From Sphingopyxis sp. (GTDB lineage Bacteria > Pseudomonadota > Alphaproteobacteria > Sphingomonadales > Sphingomonadaceae): a stretch of DNA of 64,000 bases. The notes under the pieces were generated by a model. That model saw only the letters and a program-made list of their open reading frames with translations. It was not told the DNA's origin and made no database searches. Shown piece by piece: positions 35,187-42,764 of this stretch; the stretch's first letter is position 1; each line of letters begins with the position of its first letter. The position numbers were made by a program, and so were the translations under genes. The stretch covers positions 124,001-188,000 of the forward strand of contig NZ_JADIZJ010000006.1 of assembly GCF_016704835.1 (NCBI RefSeq). The letters run 5' to 3'.

Positions 35187-36086
35187 ATGACCATATATCG
35201 CACGCCGGACGCGCGCTTCGAAGCGCTAGCCGATTGGCCTTATGCGCCAAAATATACCGAAATCACGGACGGGCTTCGGGTCCATTATGTCGATGAGGGC
35301 GCCGCCGATGCGCAGCCGGTGCTGATGCTGCATGGCGAGCCGACCTGGTCCTATCTCTATCGGCATATGATCGGCCCCGCGGTGGCAGCGGGATTCCGAG
35401 TCGTCGCGCCCGATCTGATCGGCTTCGGCCGCTCGGACAAGCCGATCGATCGCGGCGCACATAGCTATGCGGCCCAGGTCGCGTGGATGCGGCAGTGGAT
35501 CGAGGCGCTCGACCTCAAGAACATGATCCTCGCCTGTCAGGACTGGGGATCGCTGATCGGCCTTCGCCTCGTTGCTGAAATGCCCGAGCGCTTCGCGGGC
35601 GTCGCGCTGTCGAACGGCGGCCTGCCCGAAGGCCAGCCCGCGCCCCGCGCCTTTGCGATCTGGCGCGCCTTTTCGCGTTACAGCCCGCTATTCCCGATCG
35701 GAAAGATCGTAAAAGCCGGCACCAAGCGCGAACTGAGCGCCGCCGAGATCGCCGCCTATGACGCGCCCTTTCCGACGCGGGCGTCAAAGGTCGCGGCGCG
35801 CGTCTATCCATCCTTTGTGCCGCTCGGTGACAATGCCGCTGTGCCCGATCAGAAGCGCGCCTGGGCGGCGCTGGAGCGATTCGACAAGCCGTTCCTGTGC
35901 TGCTTCTCCGACGGCGACCCGATCACGCGCGGCGGCGATTCATTGTTCACCAGCCGCGTTCCGGGAACGCGGGGCGCCGCGCACCGCACGCTGCAGGGCG
36001 GTCACTTCATTCAGGAAGACGACCCGGGGGGCTTCGTCGCGGCGATCCGCGACGTCGCTACCACCGGGGCGGTCGTCAGTCGCTGA
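35187..36086 (+). CDS. haloalkane dehalogenase
   Basis: A 299-residue alpha/beta hydrolase of haloalkane dehalogenase subfamily I. HGEPTWSYLYRHM near residue 49 is the oxyanion segment with the halide tryptophan region; the nucleophilic aspartate is in ACQDWGSLIG near residue 116, flanked by Trp. The histidine is in QGGHFIQEDDP near residue 273. Such enzymes split haloalkanes into alcohol and halide, though natural substrates are often unknown. GTGGGGGGAT precedes the ATG. It overlaps purA by 11 bases at the 3' end. Confidence 0.88.
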   Translation: MTIYRTPDARFEALADWPYAPKYTEITDGLRVHYVDEGAADAQPVLMLHGEPTWSYLYRHMIGPAVAAGFRVVAPDLIGFGRSDKPIDRGAHSYAAQVAWMRQWIEALDLKNMILACQDWGSLIGLRLVAEMPERFAGVALSNGGLPEGQPAPRAFAIWRAFSRYSPLFPIGKIVKAGTKRELSAAEIAAYDAPFPTRASKVAARVYPSFVPLGDNAAVPDQKRAWAALERFDKPFLCCFSDGDPITRGGDSLFTSRVPGTRGAAHRTLQGGHFIQEDDPGGFVAAIRDVATTGAVVSR

Positions 36087-37365
36087 ACGGGTCGCGGATC
36101 AGGATCGTGTCTTCCCGCTCGGGGCTGGTTGATACCAGCGCGATCGGGGTTTCGATCAGTTCCTGGACGCGCTGGATATATTTAATCGCCTGCGCGGGCA
36201 GGTCGGCATAGCTGCGTGCGCCCGCGGTCGTTTCCTGCCAGCCGTCCATTTCCTCGTAAATCGGCTCGACCTCGGCCTGATCGGCGGAATGCGCGGGGAA
36301 ATAGTCGAGGATCTTGCCTCTGAGCCGGTAGCCGGTGCAGATACGGATCGTGTCGAAGCCGTCGAGCACGTCGAGCTTGGTGAGCGCGATGCCAGTGACG
36401 CCCGAGACGGCGCAGCTCTGGCGCACGAGCACGGCGTCAAACCAGCCGCAGCGGCGCTTGCGCCCGGTGACGGTGCCGAATTCATGCCCGCGTTCGCCTA
36501 GCCGCTGGCCGACTTCGTCCTCGAGCTCGGTCGGGAAGGGGCCACTGCCGACGCGTGTCGTGTACGCCTTGGCGATCCCGAGCACGAAACCGACCGCGCC
36601 GGGGCCGAGGCCCGAGCCGCTGGCGGCGGTACCGCTGACCGTGTTGCTGCTGGTGACGAAGGGATAGGTGCCGTGATCGACGTCGAGCAGCACGCCCTGC
36701 GCGCCTTCGAACAGTATGCGCGCGCCGGCCTTGCGGACCTTCTTGAGGCGTTTCCACACCGGCTGTGCATATTCGAGCACATAGTCGGCGATTTCGGTGA
36801 GGTCGGCGATCAGGCGTTCGCGGTCGATCGGCGGTTCACCGAAACCGGCGCGCAGCGCGTCGTGGTGCGCGGTCAGGCGGTCGAGCTGCGGATCGAGCTT
36901 GTCGAGATGCGCGAGGTCGCAGACGCGAATCGCGCGGCGACCGACCTTGTCTTCATAGGCGGGCCCGATGCCGCGTCCGGTGGTGCCGATCTTGCCCGCG
37001 CCCGCCGCGGTCTCGCGCAGCGCGTCGAGGTCGCGGTGGAACGGCAGGATCAGCGCGCAATTGTCGGCGATCGCGAAATTCTCGGCATTGATGACTACGC
37101 CCTGGCCGCGCAGCTTGGTGATCTCGTCGCGCAGCGCCCACGGATCGAGCACCACGCCATTGCCGATGATCGACAGCGTGCCGGTGACGATGCCCGACGG
37201 GAGCAGCGACAGCTTGTACACCTGCTCGCCGACAACGAGCGTATGACCGGCGTTATGCCCGCCCTGAAAGCGCACCACGGCATCGGCACGGCTGGCGAGC
37301 CAGTCGACGATCTTGCCCTTGCCCTCGTCGCCCCATTGCGACCCGATGACGGTAACATTTGCCAT
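36076..37365 (-). CDS. purA: adenylosuccinate synthetase
   Basis: A 429-residue enzyme that joins IMP and aspartate with GTP in AMP synthesis. GSQWGDEGKGKIVDWLA at the N-terminus is the phosphate loop with the catalytic aspartate. GHNAGHTLV near residue 37, GRGIGPAYEDKVGRRAIR near residue 130 and TGRKRRCGWFDAV near residue 298 are family signatures. The ATG at 37365 follows AGGACAG. The frame continues to 37626 but without similarity. Confidence 0.97.
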   Translation of the reverse strand: MANVTVIGSQWGDEGKGKIVDWLASRADAVVRFQGGHNAGHTLVVGEQVYKLSLLPSGIVTGTLSIIGNGVVLDPWALRDEITKLRGQGVVINAENFAIADNCALILPFHRDLDALRETAAGAGKIGTTGRGIGPAYEDKVGRRAIRVCDLAHLDKLDPQLDRLTAHHDALRAGFGEPPIDRERLIADLTEIADYVLEYAQPVWKRLKKVRKAGARILFEGAQGVLLDVDHGTYPFVTSSNTVSGTAASGSGLGPGAVGFVLGIAKAYTTRVGSGPFPTELEDEVGQRLGERGHEFGTVTGRKRRCGWFDAVLVRQSCAVSGVTGIALTKLDVLDGFDTIRICTGYRLRGKILDYFPAHSADQAEVEPIYEEMDGWQETTAGARSYADLPAQAIKYIQRVQELIETPIALVSTSPEREDTILIRDPFSD

Positions 37366-37498
37366 GATGCTGTCCTGCTGAACGGGGTCATCCTGACCCG
37401 GCGCGGCCTTAGCGGATTTCGCCGCAGAGGCAAGCGCGCTGGGATGAATTTGCGACATTTGCGTTGGACAAGACAGGCGCGCCGGGGGCGATGGAGGC

Positions 37499-38437
37499 AT
37501 GAATATGAGCAAGCGATACTGGATCGGGTTGTTGGCGGTGACCACCGTGGTGGCAAGCGGCATGTCGGCGAGCGACGCGCGCGAAAAACTGCGCGACCGC
37601 CTACGCGAGCGAGTGGCCGAACGCATGGGTGCCGACGAAGGTGCAAAGGTTCCGGGCAGCGCAACGATAGCCTATGGCAGCGATCCGTTGCAGATACTCG
37701 ATATCTGGCGCGCCCGAGGTTCGACCCGAGCGGCGCCACTGATCGTCTATGTCCACGGCGGCGGGTGGAAACGCGGCAGCAAGGACAATGCGACTGGTCG
37801 CTTCAAACCCGATCATTTTCCCGCGCAAGGCTATGCCTTTGCCTCGATCAACTATCGACTCGTTCCCGCCGCGACGGTCGAGCAGCAGGCGGCGGACGTC
37901 GCGAGCGCGGTCAAGGCACTGGTCGATCGTGCCGACGCGCTGGGGATCGATCGGCGGCGGATCGTGCTGATGGGGCATAGCGCGGGCGCCCATCTGGTCG
38001 CGCTGGTAGGGACCGACGAGCGCTATCTGAAAGGGGCAGGGCTGTCTTTCGCCGACATCGCCGGGGTGATCCCCAACGACGGCGCCGCCTATGACGTGCC
38101 GGCACAGATGAAGGACGGTCCGCCGATCATGCAGCAGACCTACGCGCAGGCGTTCGGCACCGATCCGGCACGACAAACGGCCTTGTCTCCCACCGCGCAT
38201 GCGGCGGGACCCAACGCACCCGACTTTTTGCTGCTCTATGTCCAGCGGCCCGATGGCGTTCGGCAGGCCAAAGCCTTGGGAAGTGCGCTGGTTGCAGGTG
38301 GCAGCCGCGTCGAGCACGGCAGTTTTCCCGGCGAGGGGCTGAAGGGCCATGCGGAAATCAATCGCAGCCTGGGCGATCCCACCTATGCGGCGACCGCGAC
38401 AGTCGATGCGTGGTTGAAGCGGGTGTTTGGGCCATAG
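37499..38437 (+). CDS. exported alpha/beta hydrolase / esterase
   Basis: A 312-residue protein with a signal peptide (about residues 1-27). The hormone-sensitive-lipase-like oxyanion motif VHGGGW is near residue 84; the nucleophile elbow is GHSAGAHL near residue 159. The histidine is in GLKGHAEINRSL near residue 282. It most resembles arylformamidase-like and carboxylesterase sequences of the BD-FAE type. A charged helix (REKLRDRLRERVAERMG) precedes the domain. ATG at 37505 is an equally possible start. Substrate unknown. Confidence 0.83.
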   Translation: MNMSKRYWIGLLAVTTVVASGMSASDAREKLRDRLRERVAERMGADEGAKVPGSATIAYGSDPLQILDIWRARGSTRAAPLIVYVHGGGWKRGSKDNATGRFKPDHFPAQGYAFASINYRLVPAATVEQQAADVASAVKALVDRADALGIDRRRIVLMGHSAGAHLVALVGTDERYLKGAGLSFADIAGVIPNDGAAYDVPAQMKDGPPIMQQTYAQAFGTDPARQTALSPTAHAAGPNAPDFLLLYVQRPDGVRQAKALGSALVAGGSRVEHGSFPGEGLKGHAEINRSLGDPTYAATATVDAWLKRVFGP

Positions 38438-38470
38438 AGCGGCGGTTTAGCGTTGGGAAGCGGACCTCAT

Positions 38471-38557
38471 CCTCCCCGGCGAAAGCCCGGCCCCAGTGCG
38501 TTGGAGAACAGGCGCCGCGTAGTGACGCTCTGGGTCCCGGCTTGCGCCGGGGAACGG
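38471..38557. repeat. dispersed inverted repeat, family C
   Basis: Left arm 38471-38498 (CCTCCCCGGCGAAAGCCCGG and on) and right arm about 38526-38557 (CCCGGCTTGCGCCGGGGAACGG region) are imperfect reverse complements. Palindromes of this GGGTCCCGGC type are common in sphingomonad intergenic DNA (established from general knowledge, not searched). Confidence 0.6.
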
Positions 38558-38588
38558 CAGTTGCTGGTCGTTGGCGGACACAGTTCAT

Positions 38589-38673
38589 TCCCGTTCGTGT
38601 CGAGCGAAGTCGGGATACCCTGCAACCTTCGCCGCTCCGATAGGCATCTCGGCTTTGCTCGATGCGAGCGGGA
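38589..38673. repeat. dispersed inverted repeat, family B copy 2
   Basis: Left arm 38589-38620 (TCCCGTTCGTGTCGAGCGAA and on) and right arm 38646-38673 (ends GCTCGATGCGAGCGGGA). The arms differ at about six of 28 positions. Together with the family C element it fills most of the 360-base gap 38438-38797, which holds no gene that I can see. Confidence 0.65.
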
Positions 38674-38700
38674 TTATATAGGTTTAAGGCGCTCTAACAG

Positions 38701-38733
38701 AAAAGGGCCCACCGGCGTGGCTGGTGAGCCCTT
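38701..38733 (-). terminator. rho-independent terminator after the PspC gene
   Basis: Arms AAGGGCCCACC (38703-38713) and GGTGAGCCCTT (38723-38733) form an 11-base stem with one mismatch. On the minus strand it ends in TTTTCTGTT. It lies 65 bases past the PspC stop. Confidence 0.75.
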
Positions 38734-38797
38734 GGTCCTGGGAATATGCGGGCCGGTGCGACAGCGCCTGTAAGGCGTCCGGCCCTTGTGCTGCCTC

Positions 38798-38977
38798 CTA
38801 GGGCGCGAGGATTGCGACCGCGAGGTACAGCAGCAGTGGGAGGCCGAAGCCGAGCAGCGTCAAGGCGACAAAGCCGACGCGCGTCCACAAGACGTCGAAG
38901 CCGAACTGGTCTGCCATCCCGGCGCAGACGCCGAAGATCATCCCGTCGCGACGATTCTTGCGAAAACCCTGTTTCAT
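38798..38977 (-). CDS. PspC domain protein
   Basis: A 59-residue single-domain PspC (phage shock protein C-like) membrane protein: GMIFGVCAGMADQFGFD then LWTRVGFVALTLLGFGLPLLL and a second hydrophobic part. GGAAAGGAAAGAA directly precedes the ATG at 38977; an earlier ATG at 39001 is less likely. It follows a 37-residue membrane protein on the same strand and ends before a good terminator. Envelope stress role inferred from the family. Confidence 0.85.
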   Translation of the reverse strand: MKQGFRKNRRDGMIFGVCAGMADQFGFDVLWTRVGFVALTLLGFGLPLLLYLAVAILAP

Positions 38978-39030
38978 TTCTTTCCTTTCCATCCCGGCCA
39001 ATGGCCGGCGTTATTGAGCGCGAAGGCCGG

Positions 39031-39144
39031 TCAGGCGACCAGGCCATTCGGGCCAGCAGCGGCGAGGAACATGATCGAGCAGTAAAGCGAAGCAACGGCA
39101 GCGATCGCGTAGCTCTTGAACGAATCGACATTGAAATGGGCCAT
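39031..39144 (-). CDS. 37-residue small membrane protein
   Basis: A very short gene with a strong ribosome site (AAGGAAGGAAAATATC before ATG). The peptide starts MAHFNVDSFKSYAIAAV and has one hydrophobic segment at about residues 12-30. It sits 53 bases upstream of the PspC gene on the same strand, so they are probably co-expressed. No family recognised. Support comes from the ribosome site, the protein-like sequence and the position. Confidence 0.6.
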   Translation of the reverse strand: MAHFNVDSFKSYAIAAVASLYCSIMFLAAAGPNGLVA

Positions 39145-39470
39145 GATATTTTCCTTCCTTGAACCTTCCATCCGGGCCATCCGGTGGATGCCGACACTGT
39201 TGCAGGGACCGTGCCAAATTCGTTCATTGGCGGTTAAGCGCGGTTTTTCCGTCTGTGAACGTTCATTTTTGAGCAAAATATCCGCTATGCTGGTGAAATT
39301 TCCCGCTACTCGGAAAAATTTTCGCAAAATCTCGCAATCCGGCCGGGGCGGCGTCGCCGGGTTGCGTTTGGACGGAGGGCGAGATCCCGGCCTTCGCCGC
39401 GATGAGGAGGACGGCTGCGGACGGCTGTGGGCTGGCGTGGTCGGAGCAGCTGCGGTAGGCGGCATGAACG
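39145..39470. other. 326-base gap between the small membrane protein and recF
   Basis: No gene seen. 39230-39320 is AT-rich for this genome and should hold the promoter of the PspC pair; it contains the palindrome TGAACGTTCA (39256-39265). The rest up to recF is GC-rich without clear structure. Confidence 0.5.
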
Positions 39471-40580
39471 ATGACGCTGATCCGCCTTTCGCTGACCGAT
39501 TTTCGCAATCATGCCGCGGCGGAACTGATGGCCGGGCCGGGGCTCGTCGCGCTGCACGGCGACAATGGCGCGGGCAAGACCAATATATTGGAGGCGATTT
39601 CGCTGCTTGCACCCGGAAGGGGGCTGCGACGCGCGGCGCTGGGCGACATGGTGCGTGACGGCGCAAGCGGCGGCTTTGCGGTGTTCGCCGAGGTGCTGGC
39701 GCGGGACGATCTGGCGCCGGTGTCGCTCGGCACCGGGATTGACCCCCCGCATCCCGGACGGCGGGTCGTGCGGATCAACGGCAGCGCCGCGGCGGCGGCG
39801 TCGCTCGGTGAATGGCTGGCGGTGCTGTGGCTGACCCCGGCGATGGACCGGCTGTTCATCGAGACCGCGGGCAACCGGCGGCGCTTCCTCGACCGGCTGG
39901 TGCTCGCGCTCGACCCGCGCCATGCGCAGCATAGCAACCGGTATGAAGCGGCGCTGCGCGCGCGCGGCAAGCTGCTGGCCGACCTGTCCAGCGCCGATCC
40001 ACAATGGATCGCGAGTCTGGAGGCGCAGCTCGGCGAGCATGGGGCGGTGATGGACGCGGCGCGGCAGGCAACGCTAGCGGCGCTGTCGGTCGAACTGGCC
40101 GATCAGCCCGACGCGCCCTTTGCCCGCCCGCTGCTGACGCTGGTCGACAGCGAAGGCATGGCGCGGACGGTGGCGCATGACGAGGAGTCGTTGCGGGCGC
40201 TGTTTGCGGCGCGCCGTCGGATCGATGCCGTTGCCGGCCGCGCCACCGCGGGACCGCACCGCGATGACCTGATGGCGGTCCACGCTGCGACGGGCCGCAC
40301 CGCCGCGCGCTGTTCGACCGGCGAGCAAAAGGCGATGCTGCTGTCGCTGGTGCTGGCGCATAGCGACTGCGTCGCGCGCGCGCGCGGGCAGCGACCGGTG
40401 CTGCTGCTCGACGAGGTTGCAGCGCATCTCGACCCACTGCGCCGCGGGGCGCTTTACGCGCGATTGGCGGCGCAGGGGGGGCAGGCATGGCTGACCGGGA
40501 CCGAGGCGGCGCTGTTTGCCGATATGCCAGGGCCGGTGACGCGATTCGCGATTGCGGGCGGTCGGATCGCGGCGGGCTAG
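39471..40580 (+). CDS. recF: DNA replication/repair protein RecF
   Basis: A 369-residue SMC-like ATPase that helps RecA load at gaps. The N-terminal LIRLSLTDFRNHAAAEL and the Walker A loop GDNGAGKTNILEAISLL (about residues 29-45) are typical. The ABC-like signature region CSTGEQKAMLLSLVLAH is near residue 283 and the Walker B/D-loop VLLLDEVAAHLDPLRR near residue 309. It is separate from dnaA/dnaN, as in many alphaproteobacteria. The ribosome site is not strong. Confidence 0.95.
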   Translation: MTLIRLSLTDFRNHAAAELMAGPGLVALHGDNGAGKTNILEAISLLAPGRGLRRAALGDMVRDGASGGFAVFAEVLARDDLAPVSLGTGIDPPHPGRRVVRINGSAAAAASLGEWLAVLWLTPAMDRLFIETAGNRRRFLDRLVLALDPRHAQHSNRYEAALRARGKLLADLSSADPQWIASLEAQLGEHGAVMDAARQATLAALSVELADQPDAPFARPLLTLVDSEGMARTVAHDEESLRALFAARRRIDAVAGRATAGPHRDDLMAVHAATGRTAARCSTGEQKAMLLSLVLAHSDCVARARGQRPVLLLDEVAAHLDPLRRGALYARLAAQGGQAWLTGTEAALFADMPGPVTRFAIAGGRIAAG

Positions 40581-40749
40581 GACATCGCCCGCAGTGACAA
40601 TCGCGCCAATCTGGCGATAATTTCGGACGGACTGCTCTCGACCCCGCATTGCATTACGCGTTCGCTGCGTTATAAATCCTGTGGTGGAACAATAGAGTAG
40701 CGTAATGCCAAGTCGCTCCACACAAGCTTTTCCAGCCAGGGAGTATAGT

Positions 40750-40974
40750 ATGAATCTGTTCAAGAAGGCGGCGGTTAGCCTTGCTGCAACGTCGTTGATC
40801 GCGGCCCCCGTCGCGGCCTCGGCGGCACAGAGCGTTCGCGCTGCTTCGGCCGTCGAAGGCCAGAGCGAGCTGGAAGGCGAAACCAGCTGGATCCTCATCG
40901 CGCTGGCAGCCGTCGGCATCGTCGCAGCGATCGTGCTGCTCACCGACGGTGACGACAACCCCACCAGCCCGTAA
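40750..40974 (+). CDS. small exported single-span membrane protein
   Basis: A 74-residue protein with a signal sequence (KKAAVSLAATSLIAAPVAASA) and a second hydrophobic segment near the C-terminus (WILIALAAVGIVAAIVLL, about 47-64) followed by TDGDDNP. GGGAG lies seven bases before the ATG. A terminator follows at 41001. Similar small proteins are frequent in sphingomonads, but no function is known. The arsC frame, as written, runs antisense over its last codons. Confidence 0.75.
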   Translation: MNLFKKAAVSLAATSLIAAPVAASAAQSVRAASAVEGQSELEGETSWILIALAAVGIVAAIVLLTDGDDNPTSP

Positions 40975-41425
40975 TCGGATATACAATTCGAATAATGGCG
41001 AGGGGCTTCGGACATCGTCCGTGGCCCCTTTGCTTTGCGGGGCGGAACGCAGCCGTCAGGCCCCGACGACGAGCGGCGGTCGAGAGAATCTCGTGCACGA
41101 CGTCCTGCGGGCGGCATAGCCGCACGCCTTTGTCAGTCTTGACGATCGGGCGTTCGACATAGGCGGGGTTGGCCGCCATCGCGGCAATGATGACGTCCTC
41201 GTCGGCCTCGTTCAGCCCGCGTTCGTCGGCATCTGTGCCGCGCATGCGCAGCGCATCGCGCGCGGTCAGGCCCGCCGCGGCGAACAGCTGGCGCAGCTGG
41301 TCCGCAGAATAGGGATGTTTCAGATACTCGATGACGGTTAACTCGACGCCGGACGTGTCTTGCAGGATGGCCAATGTCTTGCGCGACGTGCCGCAGGCTG
41401 GGTTGTGCCAGAGTATTGCGTTCAT
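40940..41425 (-). CDS. arsC: ArsC family arsenate reductase (glutaredoxin type), 3' end read-through
   Basis: As written, 161 residues. MNAILWHNPACGTSRKTL holds the reactive cysteine at position 12 and IEYLKHPYS follows near residue 32. The final family segment KTDKGVRLCRPQDVVHEIL is near residue 100-115. Then the frame runs on for 47 residues through a terminator and antisense to the neighbouring gene. If the CCCC at 41061-41064 were CCC, the frame would end at 41056 as a 122-residue protein, the usual length. Function as arsenate reductase or as a YffB/Spx-like relative is not proven; there are no ars neighbours. Confidence 0.8.
   Translation of the reverse strand: MNAILWHNPACGTSRKTLAILQDTSGVELTVIEYLKHPYSADQLRQLFAAAGLTARDALRMRGTDADERGLNEADEDVIIAAMAANPAYVERPIVKTDKGVRLCRPQDVVHEILSTAARRRGLTAAFRPAKQRGHGRCPKPLAIIRIVYPITGWWGCRHRR
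41001..41031 (+). terminator. rho-independent terminator
   Basis: GGGGC-TT-CGGAC, loop ATC, GTCCG-TG-GCCCC, then TTTGCTTT. It ends the 74-residue protein gene 27 bases upstream. Confidence 0.75.
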
Positions 41426-41594
41426 GGACGGCGTCCTAAAGAAGCGTTGCCGCACCGTAAACCCGCTATTCATAGCATATATGGCACATTTGCTCGCATG
41501 ACAGGGAACGATCTGCTTGCCTTTCGCGGCGAACATCCGACTTATACAGGGTCGAGGGACGGCCGCAGGCGGCCAATGCGGGGTTGGGTGACAA

Positions 41595-42341
41595 GTGAGT
41601 GAATTAATCGATCGCAGGGCGATGCTGGCCGGACTGGCCGTCGCGGGTGCCGCGGCCGCGGTTCCGGTGCGCGCGCAGTTGCCCGACTGGATTCGCCAGC
41701 CAGTGGCTCCGATCGCGCCGCCGGTGGATTATCTCGCCGTCGCGCGCAAACAGTTCGCGCTGCAAGGTCGCCATATTCCCCAGGCCGACCGCGTCGGTAT
41801 CGTCGATTTCGGGCTACCGTCGGCACGCCCTCGTTTCGCACTGGTCGATATGATCGCCGGCAAGATCGAGATGTTCCCGGTCACTCACGGCCGCGGATCG
41901 GACCCGCAGCACGACGGCTGGCTGAAGAGCTTTTCGAACCGGGTGGGCAGCTTGGCGACCTCGCGCGGCGCCTACCGCACCAGCGATTATTATTGGGGCG
42001 CCAACGGATCGTCGATGCGGCTTGCGGGGCTGGAACCCGACAATAACAACGCGGATGCGCGCGCGATCGTCGTCCACGGCGCCTGGTACGCCGACCCGTC
42101 GCTGATCGTGACGCAGGGCAAGCTGGGGCGCAGCGAAGGCTGCTTCGTGTTTGGCGAAGAACTGTTGCCGATGATCCTTTATAAGCTGGGGCCGGGGCGG
42201 CTGCTGTTCGCCGACCGCCTGAGCGAAATGCCGTCGGTGCCGACTCCCTTTCAATTGCCGCCCGCCGACCCGCTACCGGGGATGGAGAATCTGCGGCGCG
42301 CGAGCTCATTTAGCGGGAAGTTGCCGACGACCGCGGATTGA
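41595..42341 (+). CDS. murein L,D-transpeptidase catalytic domain protein (YkuD_2 type)
   Basis: A 248-residue exported protein starting at GTG. The N-terminus IDRRAMLAGLAVAGAAAAV is a twin-arginine signal ending ...VRAQ near residue 28. The catalytic domain follows the YkuD_2 pattern: FPVTHGRGSDPQHDG near residue 95, VVHGAWYAD near residue 157, and LGRSEGCFVFG near residue 177 with the cysteine. It is the second of three L,D-transpeptidase-like genes within 10 kb; the three are not close relatives. Confidence 0.85.
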   Translation: MSELIDRRAMLAGLAVAGAAAAVPVRAQLPDWIRQPVAPIAPPVDYLAVARKQFALQGRHIPQADRVGIVDFGLPSARPRFALVDMIAGKIEMFPVTHGRGSDPQHDGWLKSFSNRVGSLATSRGAYRTSDYYWGANGSSMRLAGLEPDNNNADARAIVVHGAWYADPSLIVTQGKLGRSEGCFVFGEELLPMILYKLGPGRLLFADRLSEMPSVPTPFQLPPADPLPGMENLRRASSFSGKLPTTAD

Positions 42342-42386
42342 TGGCAGTCGATCGTCATTTCCATCACTGTATCATGGCAGGAATGT

Positions 42387-42728
42387 TTAGTCGTAGATGT
42401 TCCAGCTGAACATGCTCTCGAAGAAGCGAGGCTGATCTGTTCCGCCCGTTTTGACGAAGCGCGCGCGTCGCGAAAGCAAGCGGCAGGTTTGCGCATCGAG
42501 GTCGGCATGACCGGTTGATGCGGTGATCTCGCAACGACTGACGCGCCCGGATGCGTCGATGGTCAATTTGTAGCTCGCACGCCCTTCGCGCCTTTCACGC
42601 AGCGCCGTAGACGGATAGTCGGCGTTGGTGATCCAGCGAAGCGGACTTCCCACAATGCTCGGTTGCGTTTGCGCCCCGGCAGGCAAGGCAAAGCACGAGG
42701 CCGCGCCGACAAGCAGCGGCAGCGTCAT
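42387..42728 (-). CDS. exported TonB C-terminal-like domain protein
   Basis: A 113-residue protein: signal peptide (MTLPLLVGAASCFALPAGAQ), then a TonB_C-like domain with WITNADYPSTALRERREG, YKLTIDASGRVSRCEI and ASTGHADLDAQTCRLL. Freestanding domains like this occur in sphingomonads without a full TonB. I prefer the ATG at 42728; a TTG at 42761 directly after the previous stop is also possible. It follows the YcbB-like L,D-transpeptidase on the same strand. Confidence 0.8.
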   Translation of the reverse strand: MTLPLLVGAASCFALPAGAQTQPSIVGSPLRWITNADYPSTALRERREGRASYKLTIDASGRVSRCEITASTGHADLDAQTCRLLSRRARFVKTGGTDQPRFFESMFSWNIYD

Positions 42729-42764
42729 GAACGCCCGCCCGCCAAGATCGACAGAGGTCAATCT

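Noticed and set aside
33913..35250. 445-codon frame joining FMN reductase to upstream sequence
   Set aside because: The part beyond 34590 overlaps the L,D-transpeptidase gene in another frame; a fusion is not supported.
38586..38692. Possible small RNA in the gap before PspC
   Set aside because: The structure is explained by family B and C palindromes; no promoter is evident.
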